DNA of 64,000 nt from [Limnothrix rosea] IAM M-220 (GCF_001904615.1 NZ_MRBY01000009.1:1-64000), one strand, 5' to 3'; shown: positions 26,075 to 36,055, counted from the stretch's first letter. Program-made: numbers and translations. Notes: generated by a model from the letters alone, not told the origin.

Positions 26075-27286
26075 ATGAAACGTTTTTTTCGCTTTTTCCT
26101 ATACGTCAACCACCAGACGATCTATTGCACCATCCGACAGGCACTCAAACGTCGTCTAGTAGGATTGTCAGCAGAAATTGCGTTTAACGTGATGCTATCA
26201 CTCTTTCCCATCATCATCATGGCCCTAACCGCCCTGGGATTATTTACAGAAGAGCTTGATACGACAGTGATTCAGCTGGCCAGCTACTACCAAGACGTGA
26301 TTCCGCCATCAACATGGGAACTCTTAGGGGGGTTTGCCCAAGAAATTAGCGAATCGCCCAACACGAGTTTATTTTCCATCAGTTTTATCGCCACCATTTG
26401 GGTTTCGTCCAGTGCGTTAGGTACTGCGATGAATGCCTTAGACCTCATTCACGAAATTCCTCCCAAACAGCGTCGTCCCTTTTGGAAAGCAAAATTAATT
26501 TCCATCGTGATTACCATCGGGGCGATCGGTTTATTGCTCTTTGCCTCTTTCTTGGTGCTGCTAGGCGATAGCTTTGTAAAAGTTGGCCTCGATCTCTCCG
26601 AGCGCCTACCCGTCGATTCGGGAGGGATACAGGTACTCGTGATTTTGTGGCAACTAATTAGTTTTCCCCTTGCCCTAATTCTCGGTGCAGGCATTGTAGC
26701 GATGCTTCTTAATATTCTGACAAGCCCTGCCGATCGCCGTCACCCGATGCGCAAAATCAAGAAAATGTCCTTAGGTTTAGCCGTTGGCGTTTCGTCTTTA
26801 CTTTTGCTGTGTTTTTTAATCATTTTTATTCAAAAAATCATTGTTAATCTGCAAATTGATTATGATATCGCCAGTTTTATTGTGACTCTCTGGCGATTTC
26901 TCAGCTTTCCTGTTGCTTTGGGGATTGTCTCCATTGCCTTTGCCTTTATCTACAGCATGGGTTCTAGCCGCATGATTAAGGGCATGCCCATTTTGCCGGG
27001 TGCTGTTGTGGGAGCGGTGTCTTGGGCGGGTATTTCAGCGTTATTTCGTCTCTATGTTTCAAATTTTGGGCAATATAATCGCGTCTATGGTGCTGTCGGA
27101 ACGGTCATTATTTTAATGTTGTGGTTGCAACTGAGTGCTTTGGTCATGCTTGTGGGAGATCAGCTAAATGCTGTGGTCGGGGAAACAATGCTCATTGATT
27201 CGTTAAAGCGTGCGGAGGCTAAAAATGCCAAACAGTCCCAAACATCTAGTGATTATGAAAATTCCCCTCTGCAAGAAGAAGCATAA
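26075..27286 (+). CDS. YihY/BrkB family inner-membrane protein
   Basis: A 403-residue protein with about six membrane helices. The family signature is near the start (RLVGLSAEIAFNVMLSLFPIIIMALTALG), and a later conserved segment reads FNRVYGAVG-like (QYNRVYGAVGTVIILMLWLQLSALVMLVGDQLNAV). Often misnamed ribonuclease BN; its actual function is unknown. The C-terminal 35 residues are a soluble charged tail. Stand-alone gene with a repeat-bearing gap downstream. Confidence 0.92.
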   Translation: MKRFFRFFLYVNHQTIYCTIRQALKRRLVGLSAEIAFNVMLSLFPIIIMALTALGLFTEELDTTVIQLASYYQDVIPPSTWELLGGFAQEISESPNTSLFSISFIATIWVSSSALGTAMNALDLIHEIPPKQRRPFWKAKLISIVITIGAIGLLLFASFLVLLGDSFVKVGLDLSERLPVDSGGIQVLVILWQLISFPLALILGAGIVAMLLNILTSPADRRHPMRKIKKMSLGLAVGVSSLLLLCFLIIFIQKIIVNLQIDYDIASFIVTLWRFLSFPVALGIVSIAFAFIYSMGSSRMIKGMPILPGAVVGAVSWAGISALFRLYVSNFGQYNRVYGAVGTVIILMLWLQLSALVMLVGDQLNAVVGETMLIDSLKRAEAKNAKQSQTSSDYENSPLQEEA

Positions 27287-27334
27287 GGGGAATAATCTTT
27301 TATTGAAGGTCAATTCAGGTTAAGGGTTGAGCAG

Positions 27335-27525
27335 ACATACTTTAGAAAAAGGGAAATACGGGGAGGGGGAGACATGGAGAGTAAATTAAAGAGAGTAAAT
27401 TAAAATCCGCTTTTTTGATCCTCACAATTAATTGTTTGAATGCAAAATCCCCCCTTCACTAGCTCTCCCTTTCACCCCGTCGTCACTCCGGCTCTTTTTC
27501 AAACCAAATTCAGGTTAATTTAGGC
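27335..27525. repeat. Degenerate intergenic repeat, copy A
   Basis: Sequence around GGGAAATACGGGGAGGGGGA, then AAAATCCGCTTTTTTGATCC, ATTGTTTGAATGCAAAATC and a closing AATTCAGGTTAATTTAG, resembles copy B at 31194-31347 in the same order. The first part can pair with the later CTCTCCCTTTCACCCCG, suggesting an RNA or DNA hairpin. Confidence 0.6.
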
Positions 27526-28773
27526 GATCGCCGCAGAAGCAAACTCCTGTTTGAGGATATCCACCTTATCGAGACGCTCCCAAGGTAGATCTAAATCAGT
27601 TCTACCAAAGTGACCATAGGCTGCCACATTTTGGTAAAAACGCCCTTGGCGATCGCCGGGAAGATTACGCAGATCAAACGCCTGAATAATGCCCGCCGGA
27701 CGGAGCTCAAAATGCTTCTGTACCGCTTCGAGGAGCTTGTCCTCATCCACCTTACCAGTGCCAAAAGTCTCCACCAAAACACTCACCGGGCGCGCCACAC
27801 CAATCGCGTAGCTCACCTGCACCTCACACTTATCCGCAAGACCCGCTGCCACAATATTTTTGGCGACATAACGACAAGCATAGGACGCACTACGGTCTAC
27901 CTTTGTGGGATCTTTACCAGAAAAAGCACCGCCACCGTGGCGAGAATAACCACCATAGGTATCAATAATAATTTTGCGACCGGTTAAACCAGAGTCGCCT
28001 TGGGGACCACCAATTACAAATTTACCTGTTGGGTTAACCAAGAACTTTGTCTTTTCCGTTAAACCAACGACCGCCTCAGCAAAGACAGGCTCCACAACAC
28101 TCGCCATTAAATCAGCCTTGATTTTGGCCTGTACATCACTATTTTCAGTGAGACTACCAATCGTTGCCGTGTGCTGCGTCGAAATCAAAATCGTGTCGAT
28201 CGCCACCGGTTGACCATCTTCATAGGCTACCGTTACTTGGGTTTTACCATCGGGGCCAAGATAATCTAGCTCACCACTTTTGCGCACTTGACTGAGCTTC
28301 AAAGAAAGACGGTGAGCCAAGCTAATGGGTAAAGGCATCAACTCCGGCGTTTCGTTGCAAGCATAGCCAAACATTAAACCCTGATCACCAGCACCGATTT
28401 GGTCTAACTGATCATCACTGAGCTTGTCCCGTTGCTCTTGGGCACTGGTCACCCCTTGGGCAATATCCGGAGACTGCTCATCAAGGGCAATCAACACAGA
28501 ACAACTGTTAGCAGAAAAACCATTATCAGCATTGGTATAGCCAATCTCGGCAATTTTCTCGCGAGCCACCTTAATGAAGTTGACATTCGCTTTGGTGGTA
28601 ATTTCACCAGTAACCACGACTAAGCCTGTGTTCGTGACCACCTCTGCGGCAACACGACTGGCGGGATCTTCAGCAAGGACAGCATCTAGAATGGCATCTG
28701 AGATTTGGTCACAGATTTTATCGGGATGCCCTTCTGTTACAGATTCAGAAGTAAAGAGATAACGACGAGACAA
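27520..28773 (-). CDS. metK: S-adenosylmethionine synthase
   Basis: Makes S-adenosylmethionine from methionine and ATP. Diagnostic motifs: [20 protein letters not shown] at the start, [12 protein letters not shown] in the middle and the P-loop-like [17 protein letters not shown]. Comparison with the family start ([10 protein letters not shown]) places initiation at the TTG codon 28773, giving 417 residues. An AGAGGA ribosome-binding site lies nine bases upstream of it. The in-frame ATG at 28812 would add 13 atypical residues and overlap that site. Confidence 0.95.
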   Translation of the reverse strand: MSRRYLFTSESVTEGHPDKICDQISDAILDAVLAEDPASRVAAEVVTNTGLVVVTGEITTKANVNFIKVAREKIAEIGYTNADNGFSANSCSVLIALDEQSPDIAQGVTSAQEQRDKLSDDQLDQIGAGDQGLMFGYACNETPELMPLPISLAHRLSLKLSQVRKSGELDYLGPDGKTQVTVAYEDGQPVAIDTILISTQHTATIGSLTENSDVQAKIKADLMASVVEPVFAEAVVGLTEKTKFLVNPTGKFVIGGPQGDSGLTGRKIIIDTYGGYSRHGGGAFSGKDPTKVDRSASYACRYVAKNIVAAGLADKCEVQVSYAIGVARPVSVLVETFGTGKVDEDKLLEAVQKHFELRPAGIIQAFDLRNLPGDRQGRFYQNVAAYGHFGRTDLDLPWERLDKVDILKQEFASAAIA

Positions 28774-28782
28774 TGTTGTTGA

Positions 28783-28788
28783 TCCTCT
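28783..28788 (-). promoter_or_regulatory. Ribosome-binding site deciding the metK TTG start
   Basis: AGAGGA on the minus strand lies nine bases before a TTG codon, in the position where the conserved MetK N-terminus begins. Confidence 0.6.
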
Positions 28789-28953
28789 TAAATATATAGA
28801 TTTACATAACAAAACACGTAGTTTTCCATTCTATCTGTTCGAGTTCCGCCCTTCGGGAATGTCTGCAAAATTGCGCGATGTTTATTGGGGATGCAAAAAA
28901 TAGCAACGAACCAAAACTATTAGCTTGAAGACTTTACGATAATGGCGAAATCC

Positions 28954-29493
28954 TTAGTGAAAACCTGTATTGTTACGATGATTTTTCTTGAGTTGTTCGA
29001 GCTCTAGCTCAATTTCATCGGGAGTAACGGGTATGGCCTTTTGCTTTGCTGGGGCTTTTGGCTGGGCTGATTGGGAAGGGCGAGTGGTTGGCGGAGATAT
29101 TTTCTTTTTCGCTGGTTGTGGTGGGGATGTTTTCTGTGGCGGTCTAGCATTTTTTGCCCTAGGGGTGGGAAAACGAATCAGATGTTCAAGGTGGTAGAGG
29201 TAAAGGGCGATCGCCGTGTAAAGAATCAGACAGGACACCAAAAATTCTTCTTCGTCAATGAAATCGATGTAGTTTGAATATTGGTTAGAGACGGAGTCCA
29301 AGCCGATGGCCATCAATGTGGGGACAACGAATAAAAATGTCGTTAGGGTACAGGCAAAAATCGCCACCATCCAACCGTAAATACCTTCCCACAAACTGTG
29401 AATGACTTTTGGTTTGGGCACACCTTTAAGCTGGTGCAAAATATTCTGAAAAACCCAGTGAAAAGCCGTCATCATCGCGACGGGAATCAGCAA
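28954..29493 (-). CDS. Hypothetical membrane protein with Pro/Lys-rich tail
   Basis: About 180 residues with three predicted membrane helices (starting VAMMTAFHWVFQ; MVAIFACTLTTFLFVVPTLM; FLVSCLILYTAIALYLYHL). A basic low-complexity region rich in Pro, Lys, Ser and Thr (about residues 110-158) follows, then a short acidic helix DEIELELEQLKK. The longest frame begins at a TTG (29493); ATG codons six and seven residues later are equally possible. No family recognised. Confidence 0.6.
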   Translation of the reverse strand: MLIPVAMMTAFHWVFQNILHQLKGVPKPKVIHSLWEGIYGWMVAIFACTLTTFLFVVPTLMAIGLDSVSNQYSNYIDFIDEEEFLVSCLILYTAIALYLYHLEHLIRFPTPRAKNARPPQKTSPPQPAKKKISPPTTRPSQSAQPKAPAKQKAIPVTPDEIELELEQLKKNHRNNTGFH

Positions 29494-29707
29494 AAAGGAA
29501 ACTAATCCATAGGTATGGGTTCACTAGCCAACTGCTAAGATAAAGCCGGAATAGGACTTGGTTCGGGTGAATCAGGCAAAAGCGGTTTTGTGTCTGAATA
29601 TGAACAATGTCCAAGATTTGCAAGCCAGTATGCGAAAAAGTTAATTCCAGCCAGCAAGCGCATGGAAATAGATTAACGTAACTACAAAGAATGTGAATTA
29701 CAGGAAT

Positions 29708-30880
29708 ATGTCGAAAGCCTTAAAAATACTTTTTGTCTCAACCAGCTCAGGTTCACAGGGAGGCGGAGAACTGTGTCTAGTTTACCAAGGGCGTGCCCTT
29801 GCCAAGCTTGGACATCAAGTCACACTCTGGACATCAACCCACAGCAGGATGGATCCCCTTTGCGAGCAGTTTAGTGAAGTGGGAGAAGTAATTCGCTACG
29901 ATTACACAAATACCTATGATTACAAATTCCGCTCACTGCAACACTTCACTTCCATATTCAAAAAAGACCAAGGCATTATTGAAAACTGGAAAAAAATAGC
30001 ACCTGATTTTATCCACCTAAACAAGCAAAATTTAGAAGATGGTTTGGACTTGGTGGCCGCCTTAGAATACGTCGATATTCCAAGTATTGTGTTTTTGCAT
30101 ATTACCCAAAGTGCTTCGTACTTAAAAGCTCAGTATCCCGGTGCTCGGGATTGGGTGGCACGTTATTTTCTAAATCGCTACGCTGGGCCGATTGTAACCA
30201 CAACGAACCGGCTTGATCAGCTTTGTGATTTTTTGGGACGTAACCATCATATTTATGGTATTGATAACGGGGCTACAGTCCCTGATGCTGATACCTATGC
30301 CCAAGTGCGCCAAGAGGGGCGATCGCGTCTTCAAGTCGATGAGGATACATTCTTGATCGTGGGTATCGGTCGCTTAGAAACCCAGAAACGCCCGGATCGT
30401 TTTCGTGACATGGCTTACAAGCTCCAAAAGCAAATCCCCGGCAGTGTTGTTCTGTGGGTGGGAGCGGGTCGGTTGGAAGATGAATGGCAAGCTTGGGTCA
30501 AGGAGAACGATATTGATGAGTCTCGTTTTAGACGCATCGGGTGGCAAACAAATGTCTTTCCTTATTTAGCTGCATCGGATCTTTATTTGCATCCTGCCGA
30601 ATTTGAGGGTATGCCCTTTAGTTTGCTAGAAGCGATGGCTTGGAATAACCCCTGTGTCATCATGGATTCTCTGTCTAGGGAGTTGCATTATTTCAATAAG
30701 GATGTTGCGATGATTGCGAGTGATGGTAGTGATGATTGGATGTCTAAGGCGCTCGACCCGGGTAGTCGAGATCAGTTAAGCAAAAAAGCGAGAAGTCTCA
30801 TTGAGCAGAAATTTTCGATTGAGCGCATGGCCCAAGATTATCAAGCTCTTTACCTAGAGACACTCGCTGCAGACCAATAG
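29708..30880 (+). CDS. Glycosyltransferase family 4 protein
   Basis: A GT-B fold enzyme. The N-terminal domain starts KALKILFVSTSSGSQGGGELCLVYQG. The C-terminal GT1-type domain contains VGIGRLETQKRPDRF, the ADP/UDP-sugar region VGAGRLEDEW and the EFEGMPFSLLEAMAW motif with the conserved EX7E acidic pair. Probably transfers a nucleotide-activated sugar in exopolysaccharide or lipid glycan synthesis. The GTG at 29693 is in frame; the ATG at 29708 is preferred. galE lies downstream on the other strand. Confidence 0.9.
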   Translation: MSKALKILFVSTSSGSQGGGELCLVYQGRALAKLGHQVTLWTSTHSRMDPLCEQFSEVGEVIRYDYTNTYDYKFRSLQHFTSIFKKDQGIIENWKKIAPDFIHLNKQNLEDGLDLVAALEYVDIPSIVFLHITQSASYLKAQYPGARDWVARYFLNRYAGPIVTTTNRLDQLCDFLGRNHHIYGIDNGATVPDADTYAQVRQEGRSRLQVDEDTFLIVGIGRLETQKRPDRFRDMAYKLQKQIPGSVVLWVGAGRLEDEWQAWVKENDIDESRFRRIGWQTNVFPYLAASDLYLHPAEFEGMPFSLLEAMAWNNPCVIMDSLSRELHYFNKDVAMIASDGSDDWMSKALDPGSRDQLSKKARSLIEQKFSIERMAQDYQALYLETLAADQ

Positions 30881-30894
30881 CTCTAGTAGATGCT

Positions 30895-31032
30895 GAGAGG
30901 ATGTTTAAACAGTCTATTTTATTGATGCATCTCTAGATGTTTTCACAGTTCTAGTAGTCTGCAAGCCTTATCTTCTCGCTCGGCTCAAGGCGACAAAAGT
31001 TACATCAAGACCCTTTTCAGACAACCTCTTAG
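30895..31032. mobile_element. MITE-like element with inverted ends
   Basis: GAGAGGATGTTTAAACAG at the left end matches, with a few differences, the reverse complement AAGAGGTTGTCTGAAAAG at the right end about 120 bases away. The ends resemble termini of IS5-type elements. There is no coding capacity. Family assignment is inference. Confidence 0.5.
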
Positions 31033-31126
31033 AGAATCCAAGGTGATTTAACGTCAGTTATGGATAAGAATTTACAGCCAAGGCCATCAAAGTTGAGACA
31101 TCTGACAGACCTTAAAGCCTTGTCCT

Positions 31127-31154
31127 GTAGGGGTTTAACATGTTAAACCCCTAC
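31127..31154. repeat. Perfect 28-bp palindrome
   Basis: GTAGGGGTTTAACA is followed directly by its exact reverse complement, centred on ACATGT. A related imperfect copy is at 36024-36055. It could act as a bidirectional terminator, a protein site or a mobile palindromic repeat. Confidence 0.85.
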
Positions 31155-31193
31155 TAATCCTGCCGACGACGACTATAGCTGATATTTCTTGAA

Positions 31194-31347
31194 AGAAAGG
31201 AAGACACGGAGAGGTAGAGACACGGAAAACCAACGAAAATCTGCGTTTTTTGACCCCTAGGATTGTTTGGATAAAACATCTCCCGATCTCTTATTCGCCG
31301 CGTCCTATTGCCAAGCATTCTTAAGCAAAACTCAGGGTGATTTAGCG
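31194..31347. repeat. Degenerate intergenic repeat, copy B
   Basis: GAAAGGAAGACACGGAGAGG, then AAAATCTGCGTTTTTTGACC, GGATTGTTTGGATAAAACATC and a closing CTCAGGGTGATTTAGCG align in order with copy A at 27335-27525. A 77-residue minus-strand ORF over it is not credible as a gene. Confidence 0.6.
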
Positions 31348-31409
31348 CATGGAAGCAAGTAATCTTTCCGTCCGTCACCGCTATCACTGAACCCTCTAGG
31401 CTTGACTCT

Positions 31410-32414
31410 CTAGGTTTGGTGTCGCTTTTGGTGCCATTGCCAGGCGTGCGCCAAAATTGTTTTTAGGTCTGCGTATTGGGGTTGCCAACCGAGAATTTTC
31501 TGGGCTTTCTCGCTGCTTCCCACTAGGGCTGGGGGATCTCCGGGGCGACGGTCGGCGGCGATCGCCTTAATATCTTTCCCGGTTACTTCCCGCGCGGCTT
31601 CGATGACTTCTTTGACGGAGAAACCATTACCATTCCCAAGATTAAAGATCTCAGTTTTACCACCTTTTAGCAAATAATCGAGGCCGAGGACATGGGCATC
31701 TGCTAGGTCATTGACGTGGATGTAGTCCCGCACACAAGTACCGTCAGGTGTTGGATAATCCGTACCAAACATCGAAATACTCTCTCGTTTACCCAAAGCT
31801 GCCATCAAAACGAGTGGAATTAGGTGGGTTTCAGGACTGTGGTCTTCCCCTAGCCGCCCTTGGGGATCCGCTCCTGCCGCATTGAAATAACGAAATATTA
31901 CCGAACGAAAATTATAGGCTTTGTCAAAATCTTTAAGGGCCTGTTCCACCATTAACTTGCTCATACCATAGGGATTAATGGGATTTTGGGGATGGTCTTC
32001 TGGGATGGGAGTCGTTTGCGGTTCGCCGTAGGTGGCACAGGTGGAAGAGAAAACAAAGGATGTAATCCCTGCAGCCATCATCGCTTCGAGGAGGGTGAAA
32101 GCATTCATAAAGTTATTGCGGTAATACTTAGCTGGCTGCGCCACGGATTCGCCGACATAGGCATAGGCAGCAAAATGCATCACTGCATCGATATCATGAC
32201 CCTGAAAAATCTTGTCTAACAACGGGCGATCGCCGGTATCCCCAACAATCAATTTTGCCTTAAGGACAGATTCTACTAAGTCACGGTGACCATAGACCAA
32301 ATTATCGAGAATGATTACCTCATAGCCCCGCTGCTGCAAACTAAGTACTGCATGGGAACCGATATAACCCGCACCACCACTTACTAAAACCGTCTTTTGG
32401 GAATTTGTCATCAA
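31410..32414 (-). CDS. galE: UDP-glucose 4-epimerase
   Basis: A short-chain dehydrogenase family epimerase interconverting UDP-glucose and UDP-galactose for glycan and galactolipid synthesis. NAD-binding GGAGYIGSH at residues 12-20, catalytic FSSTCATYGEP and the YGMSK Tyr/Lys pair, followed by RYFNAAGADPQGRLGEDH, are all canonical. Length 334 is typical. Confidence 0.95.
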   Translation of the reverse strand: MMTNSQKTVLVSGGAGYIGSHAVLSLQQRGYEVIILDNLVYGHRDLVESVLKAKLIVGDTGDRPLLDKIFQGHDIDAVMHFAAYAYVGESVAQPAKYYRNNFMNAFTLLEAMMAAGITSFVFSSTCATYGEPQTTPIPEDHPQNPINPYGMSKLMVEQALKDFDKAYNFRSVIFRYFNAAGADPQGRLGEDHSPETHLIPLVLMAALGKRESISMFGTDYPTPDGTCVRDYIHVNDLADAHVLGLDYLLKGGKTEIFNLGNGNGFSVKEVIEAAREVTGKDIKAIAADRRPGDPPALVGSSEKAQKILGWQPQYADLKTILAHAWQWHQKRHQT

Positions 32415-32486
32415 CTTTACGCCTAGGCCACTAGCATCACGAAACTATTCAAAATAAGGGTATCGAAAAATTTTGATCAGAAAACG

Positions 32487-32837
32487 TTAAATCTTTGAGA
32501 CTTTGCCGTGGAGCCAATCCACCAAGAGCTTCGGGCAATTTTTCATAAACCACCGCCACGCCACAATGCGGAAAACCGGTTTTGAGAGTCGTGCAATGTA
32601 TTTCATCAGGCCATTGAGGGGACGCTTACGGACTTTTTTGTTGATCAGGTTAACGGAGCCAATGTCGTAGAGACAGTCCAAGATTAATTTGACCGTCGTT
32701 TCTTCTCGCAAAAACATTGTTTCGATGATCAAAAACAAATCCTGCAAGCGTTTTTCTTCTTCCTTTAACTCCTCGGCCGTCTTTTCGATGGGGCTTGAGA
32801 GATCTTCGGATTTAACGGTAATGGGAGCTTTAGACAT
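32487..32837 (-). CDS. Conserved hypothetical protein
   Basis: A 116-residue basic protein with an acidic N-terminal helix (EKTAEELKEEEKRLQDLFLII) and a central segment TVKLILDCLYDIGSVNLINKKV. The C-terminus (RIVAWRWFMKNCPKLLVDWL) is rich in aromatic and Lys/Arg residues and may touch a membrane. It resembles short conserved cyanobacterial proteins, but I cannot name a family. It lies 72 bases upstream of galE in the same direction. Confidence 0.6.
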   Translation of the reverse strand: MSKAPITVKSEDLSSPIEKTAEELKEEEKRLQDLFLIIETMFLREETTVKLILDCLYDIGSVNLINKKVRKRPLNGLMKYIARLSKPVFRIVAWRWFMKNCPKLLVDWLHGKVSKI

Positions 32838-32973
32838 GAATATTAGAAAAACGTTGCCATAGGGACATCATAGAAGCAGTTTGGGGGCAAAGGTACAGGA
32901 AAACATGACTCCCTAGCGTGATATTCTGAAAATCATTGTTTTGTCTTGTTCTTTTTCCACCCCGAAACTGTCT

Positions 32974-33555
32974 ATGTCTTCGCCTTCTTTTGATTCCGGA
33001 CGGGAACTTGATGCTCAGGAAATTGTGACCCTGACCGATGCCACCGGGCGATCGCTGGATTGTTATGTAGAAAACGAGATTACGAGTGAAAATATTGACT
33101 ATTTCCTACTCCAGCCTGTCGATTTACCGATTGTGATTTTGGCTTGGGATGATGACGCGGAAGACGAAGACATCCCTGAGACAGAAATGGTCGAAGATCC
33201 CGAAGAACTACAAGAGATTTTCCTTGATGCCAAGGCTGTTTTAAGCGAGTTGGAACTAACGCTCAAAGATACCGCTTATGTGATGACCATTAGCGGCGAA
33301 ATTCCCCCTTTAAAGGAAGAGGATATTTTGTCTTTAGAGATTGAAGATGATGAAGCGTCTCGCCTCGAACCGGAAGAATTACAACTGCTGACGGATTTTT
33401 ATCATTTAGAGCAGCACTATAGTATTTATACGCCCATTGACCCTTATTTATTCTTTGCCCGGGCGACTGGAGATGATGAGCTAGAAATGCTGGATCTCAG
33501 TGACCCAAAGGTGAAAGATTTAGTCGATCTTTTAATTATTCAAGATGACGAGTAG
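32974..33555 (+). CDS. DUF3727 domain-containing protein
   Basis: An acidic 193-residue protein. The opening IVTLTDATGRSLDCYVEN and the following LLQPVDLPIVILAWDDD are typical of cyanobacterial and plant DUF3727 (related to DUF1292). The ATG at 32974 is preferred to a TTG at 32941. Its stop overlaps the mltG start by 11 bases, so the two are translationally coupled. Function unknown. Confidence 0.88.
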   Translation: MSSPSFDSGRELDAQEIVTLTDATGRSLDCYVENEITSENIDYFLLQPVDLPIVILAWDDDAEDEDIPETEMVEDPEELQEIFLDAKAVLSELELTLKDTAYVMTISGEIPPLKEEDILSLEIEDDEASRLEPEELQLLTDFYHLEQHYSIYTPIDPYLFFARATGDDELEMLDLSDPKVKDLVDLLIIQDDE

Positions 33556-34633
33556 TAATGCCGCTCCGAAAACACAGCCAGTCCGTCGTCGCCGTCGCCG
33601 GTTTCCTTGGTTTTTCTTTTTATTGATTGTGGTGTCTGGTGTGAGTTTTTGGCAGAGCTGGGCTTGGTGGCGCTGGAGTATTTCTCCCACGACTGCCCTT
33701 GATGAGGCGGTACAGTTACAAATTTCTCCGGGGACATCGTCCCAGCAAATCGGGCAAGATTTACATGATTTGGGTTTAATTCGCTCAGAAAAGGCTTGGA
33801 AGGTTTGGTCTCTGTGGCTCAGGCTATCGCAACAGGGGGGCAGTTTTAAGGCGGGAACTTATCAGCTCAGCCTCAATGAGGATTTGCCGGCGATCGCCGC
33901 AACGATTTGGGCAGGAGATGTGGTGCAGACAAGCATCACGATTCCCGAAGGTTGGTCATTACAGCAGATGGCAGAATACTTTGAAGGCGAAGGGCTCTTT
34001 TCTGCGGAAGATTTTTTAGCGGCGACCAAGCAAGTTCCTCGGGATAAATTTGCATGGCTCCCTGCCAATTTGCCCTATTTAGAAGGATTTCTTTACCCTG
34101 ACACTTATTTTCTGAGTAAAAATGAGCCTGAACCCCAAGCCATTATCGATCAAATGTTGGCGCGTTTTGAGGAGATCGCCCTGCCTCTCTATAACGATGC
34201 GGAAGTTCCCCTTGGGTTATCTCTAAATGAATGGGTGGCATTCGCTAGCATTATCGAAAAAGAGGCCGTTGTCGCCGAGGAGCGGGATATTATTGCCGGT
34301 GTGTTTGCTAACCGTTTACAGCGGGGCATGAGGCTCGAAACAGACCCAACCGTTGAATATGCCCTCAATATTCGTCAAACAAAAGAGCAGCCCCTGACCT
34401 TTGAACAAATTCGGGTAGATTCTCCCTACAATACCTATCGCTATACCGGACTGCCCCCGACGGCGATCGCCGCCCCCGGTTTACCCGCTTTAAAGGCAGC
34501 TTTAGCACCTGCGGAGACAGACTATCTCTTTTTTGTCGCGAGATACGACGGCACCCATGTCTTTAGTAAAACCCTTGCAGAACACGAAGCCGCCACTAAA
34601 GAAATTCGTGCATCGGTTAACTCAGAGTCATAA
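33545..34633 (+). CDS. mltG: Endolytic peptidoglycan transglycosylase MltG (YceG)
   Basis: A single N-terminal membrane helix (FFFLLIVVSGVSFW) after an Arg-rich cytoplasmic stretch, a LysM-like region, then the YceG domain. The catalytic Glu lies in FASIIEKEAV, followed by ERDIIAGVFANRLQRGM and LETDPTVEYAL. MltG cleaves nascent glycan strands and sets their length. It overlaps the DUF3727 gene. Confidence 0.93.
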   Translation: MTSSNAAPKTQPVRRRRRRFPWFFFLLIVVSGVSFWQSWAWWRWSISPTTALDEAVQLQISPGTSSQQIGQDLHDLGLIRSEKAWKVWSLWLRLSQQGGSFKAGTYQLSLNEDLPAIAATIWAGDVVQTSITIPEGWSLQQMAEYFEGEGLFSAEDFLAATKQVPRDKFAWLPANLPYLEGFLYPDTYFLSKNEPEPQAIIDQMLARFEEIALPLYNDAEVPLGLSLNEWVAFASIIEKEAVVAEERDIIAGVFANRLQRGMRLETDPTVEYALNIRQTKEQPLTFEQIRVDSPYNTYRYTGLPPTAIAAPGLPALKAALAPAETDYLFFVARYDGTHVFSKTLAEHEAATKEIRASVNSES

Positions 34634-34828
34634 AACCGTAGACGCGATTTGCTAGAAAAATTTGCTTTTCTCCATTGTTTTCCCACAGCGAAAAAGCCAT
34701 AAACAACATTTTTTTTGACTGGGGCGATCGCCGAAAAAGCCGACCCTTTAACCACATTTTTTTCTAAAAATCAGCAAGGATTTTTGCGGTAAAATCAGGA
34801 GTCCATCTAGGCATGTCGCCAAGGAGCT

Positions 34829-36007
34829 ATGTTCCTCAAAAGTCTCCATCTCCGCAACTTTCGAAACTACCGCGACCAATACATCGACTTTACCGCCCAA
34901 AAAACAATTTTGATCGGGAACAATGCCCAAGGAAAATCAAACCTCCTAGAGGCTGTGGAGCTACTCTCGACCCTAAAAACCCACCGCACTAGCCGTGATC
35001 TTGACCTCGTACTAAAATCTGAGCCTAGCGGATCATTACAGGCGGTCATTGAACGGACGTATGGTGATTCTGAGTTGAATGCCGTCTTGCGGGTAAAGGG
35101 GAGACGTACGTTAGTGCTCAATGGTGAAACCGTTCGTCGTCAGATGGATGCCCTCGGAACTTTGAATTCGGTGCAATTTTCGAGCCTTGATCTCGATCTT
35201 GTCAGGGGTGGCCCAGATTATCGTCGCAACTGGATTGATGGGCTTTTAGTGCAGCTAGAACCTCTCTATGCCCACATCGCCCAGCAGTACCAGCAAGTTC
35301 TTCGGCAACGGAATGCCCTCCTCAAAAAAATCCGCAAGCTCAATCAAGAGGGGGGAGCGGTTTCTTCAGGAATAACCCAAGAACTCCAGCTGTGGGATCT
35401 GCAACTGGCGGCGGCCGGATCGAGGGTGACAAGGCGGCGATCGCGGGGTTTAGGAAGATTGATTCCCTTGGCGCAAAAATGGCATCATGAAATTAGTAGC
35501 CAAACCGAAAATTTAGTCATCACCTACAGACCTAATGTCCTTTGGACTGACGATGATCCTGAGGTGGTGCAGCAAGCTTTTTTAGAAAAAATAGAACAAC
35601 GACGCACGGCGGAAAAACACCAAGGCAGCAGCATGGTGGGAACCCATCGCGATGAAATTGAATTTGAGATTAATGGCACACCTGCCCGATTTTACGGTTC
35701 CCAAGGCCAGCAGAGAACTTTAGTTTTAGCCCTTAAATTAGCTGAATTACAGTTAATTGAAGAAGTGGTCGGGGAGCCGCCATTATTGTTGTTAGACGAT
35801 GTTTTAGCAGAACTTGATCCGTCGCGACAAAATCAGCTCCTAGAAACTATTCAGTCGCGGTTTCAAACTATTATCACCACCACTCATCTAAACTCCTTTG
35901 ATGCCAACTGGCTTAAGCATTCGCAAATCGTGACGGTAGAGCAAGGACATCTCCAAGAGTTAGAAATGGCTAAAGAAATACCGCTTGCTGGCGATCGCCA
36001 ATCATAG
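34829..36007 (+). CDS. recF: DNA replication and repair protein RecF
   Basis: An SMC-like ATPase that helps load RecA at single-strand gaps. Walker [15 protein letters not shown] is at about residues 30-43, followed by the conserved LRNFRNY at the N-terminus. The C-terminal signature reads [17 protein letters not shown] and Walker [13 protein letters not shown]. Length 392 is normal. No dnaA/dnaN/gyrB cluster is present, as is usual in cyanobacteria. Confidence 0.95.
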   Translation: MFLKSLHLRNFRNYRDQYIDFTAQKTILIGNNAQGKSNLLEAVELLSTLKTHRTSRDLDLVLKSEPSGSLQAVIERTYGDSELNAVLRVKGRRTLVLNGETVRRQMDALGTLNSVQFSSLDLDLVRGGPDYRRNWIDGLLVQLEPLYAHIAQQYQQVLRQRNALLKKIRKLNQEGGAVSSGITQELQLWDLQLAAAGSRVTRRRSRGLGRLIPLAQKWHHEISSQTENLVITYRPNVLWTDDDPEVVQQAFLEKIEQRRTAEKHQGSSMVGTHRDEIEFEINGTPARFYGSQGQQRTLVLALKLAELQLIEEVVGEPPLLLLDDVLAELDPSRQNQLLETIQSRFQTIITTTHLNSFDANWLKHSQIVTVEQGHLQELEMAKEIPLAGDRQS

Positions 36008-36023
36008 TTGCGCCAATAAATTC

Positions 36024-36055
36024 TATAGGGGCTTAACATGTTAGGCCCCACTATA
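36024..36055. repeat. Imperfect palindrome related to the one at 31127
   Basis: TATAGGGGCTTAACATGTTAGGCCCC, then ACTATA, shares the TAGGGGyTTAACATGTTA core with the 28-bp palindrome 4.9 kb upstream. It lies just after recF and could act as a terminator-like structure. Confidence 0.75.

Noticed and set aside
28842..28860. tRNA T-loop-like GTTCGAGTTC upstream of metK
   Set aside because: The flanking bases do not form a T-arm and no acceptor or anticodon stem is present.
31154..31387. 77-residue minus-strand ORF
   Set aside because: Lies entirely over repeat copy B, in low-complexity non-coding sequence.
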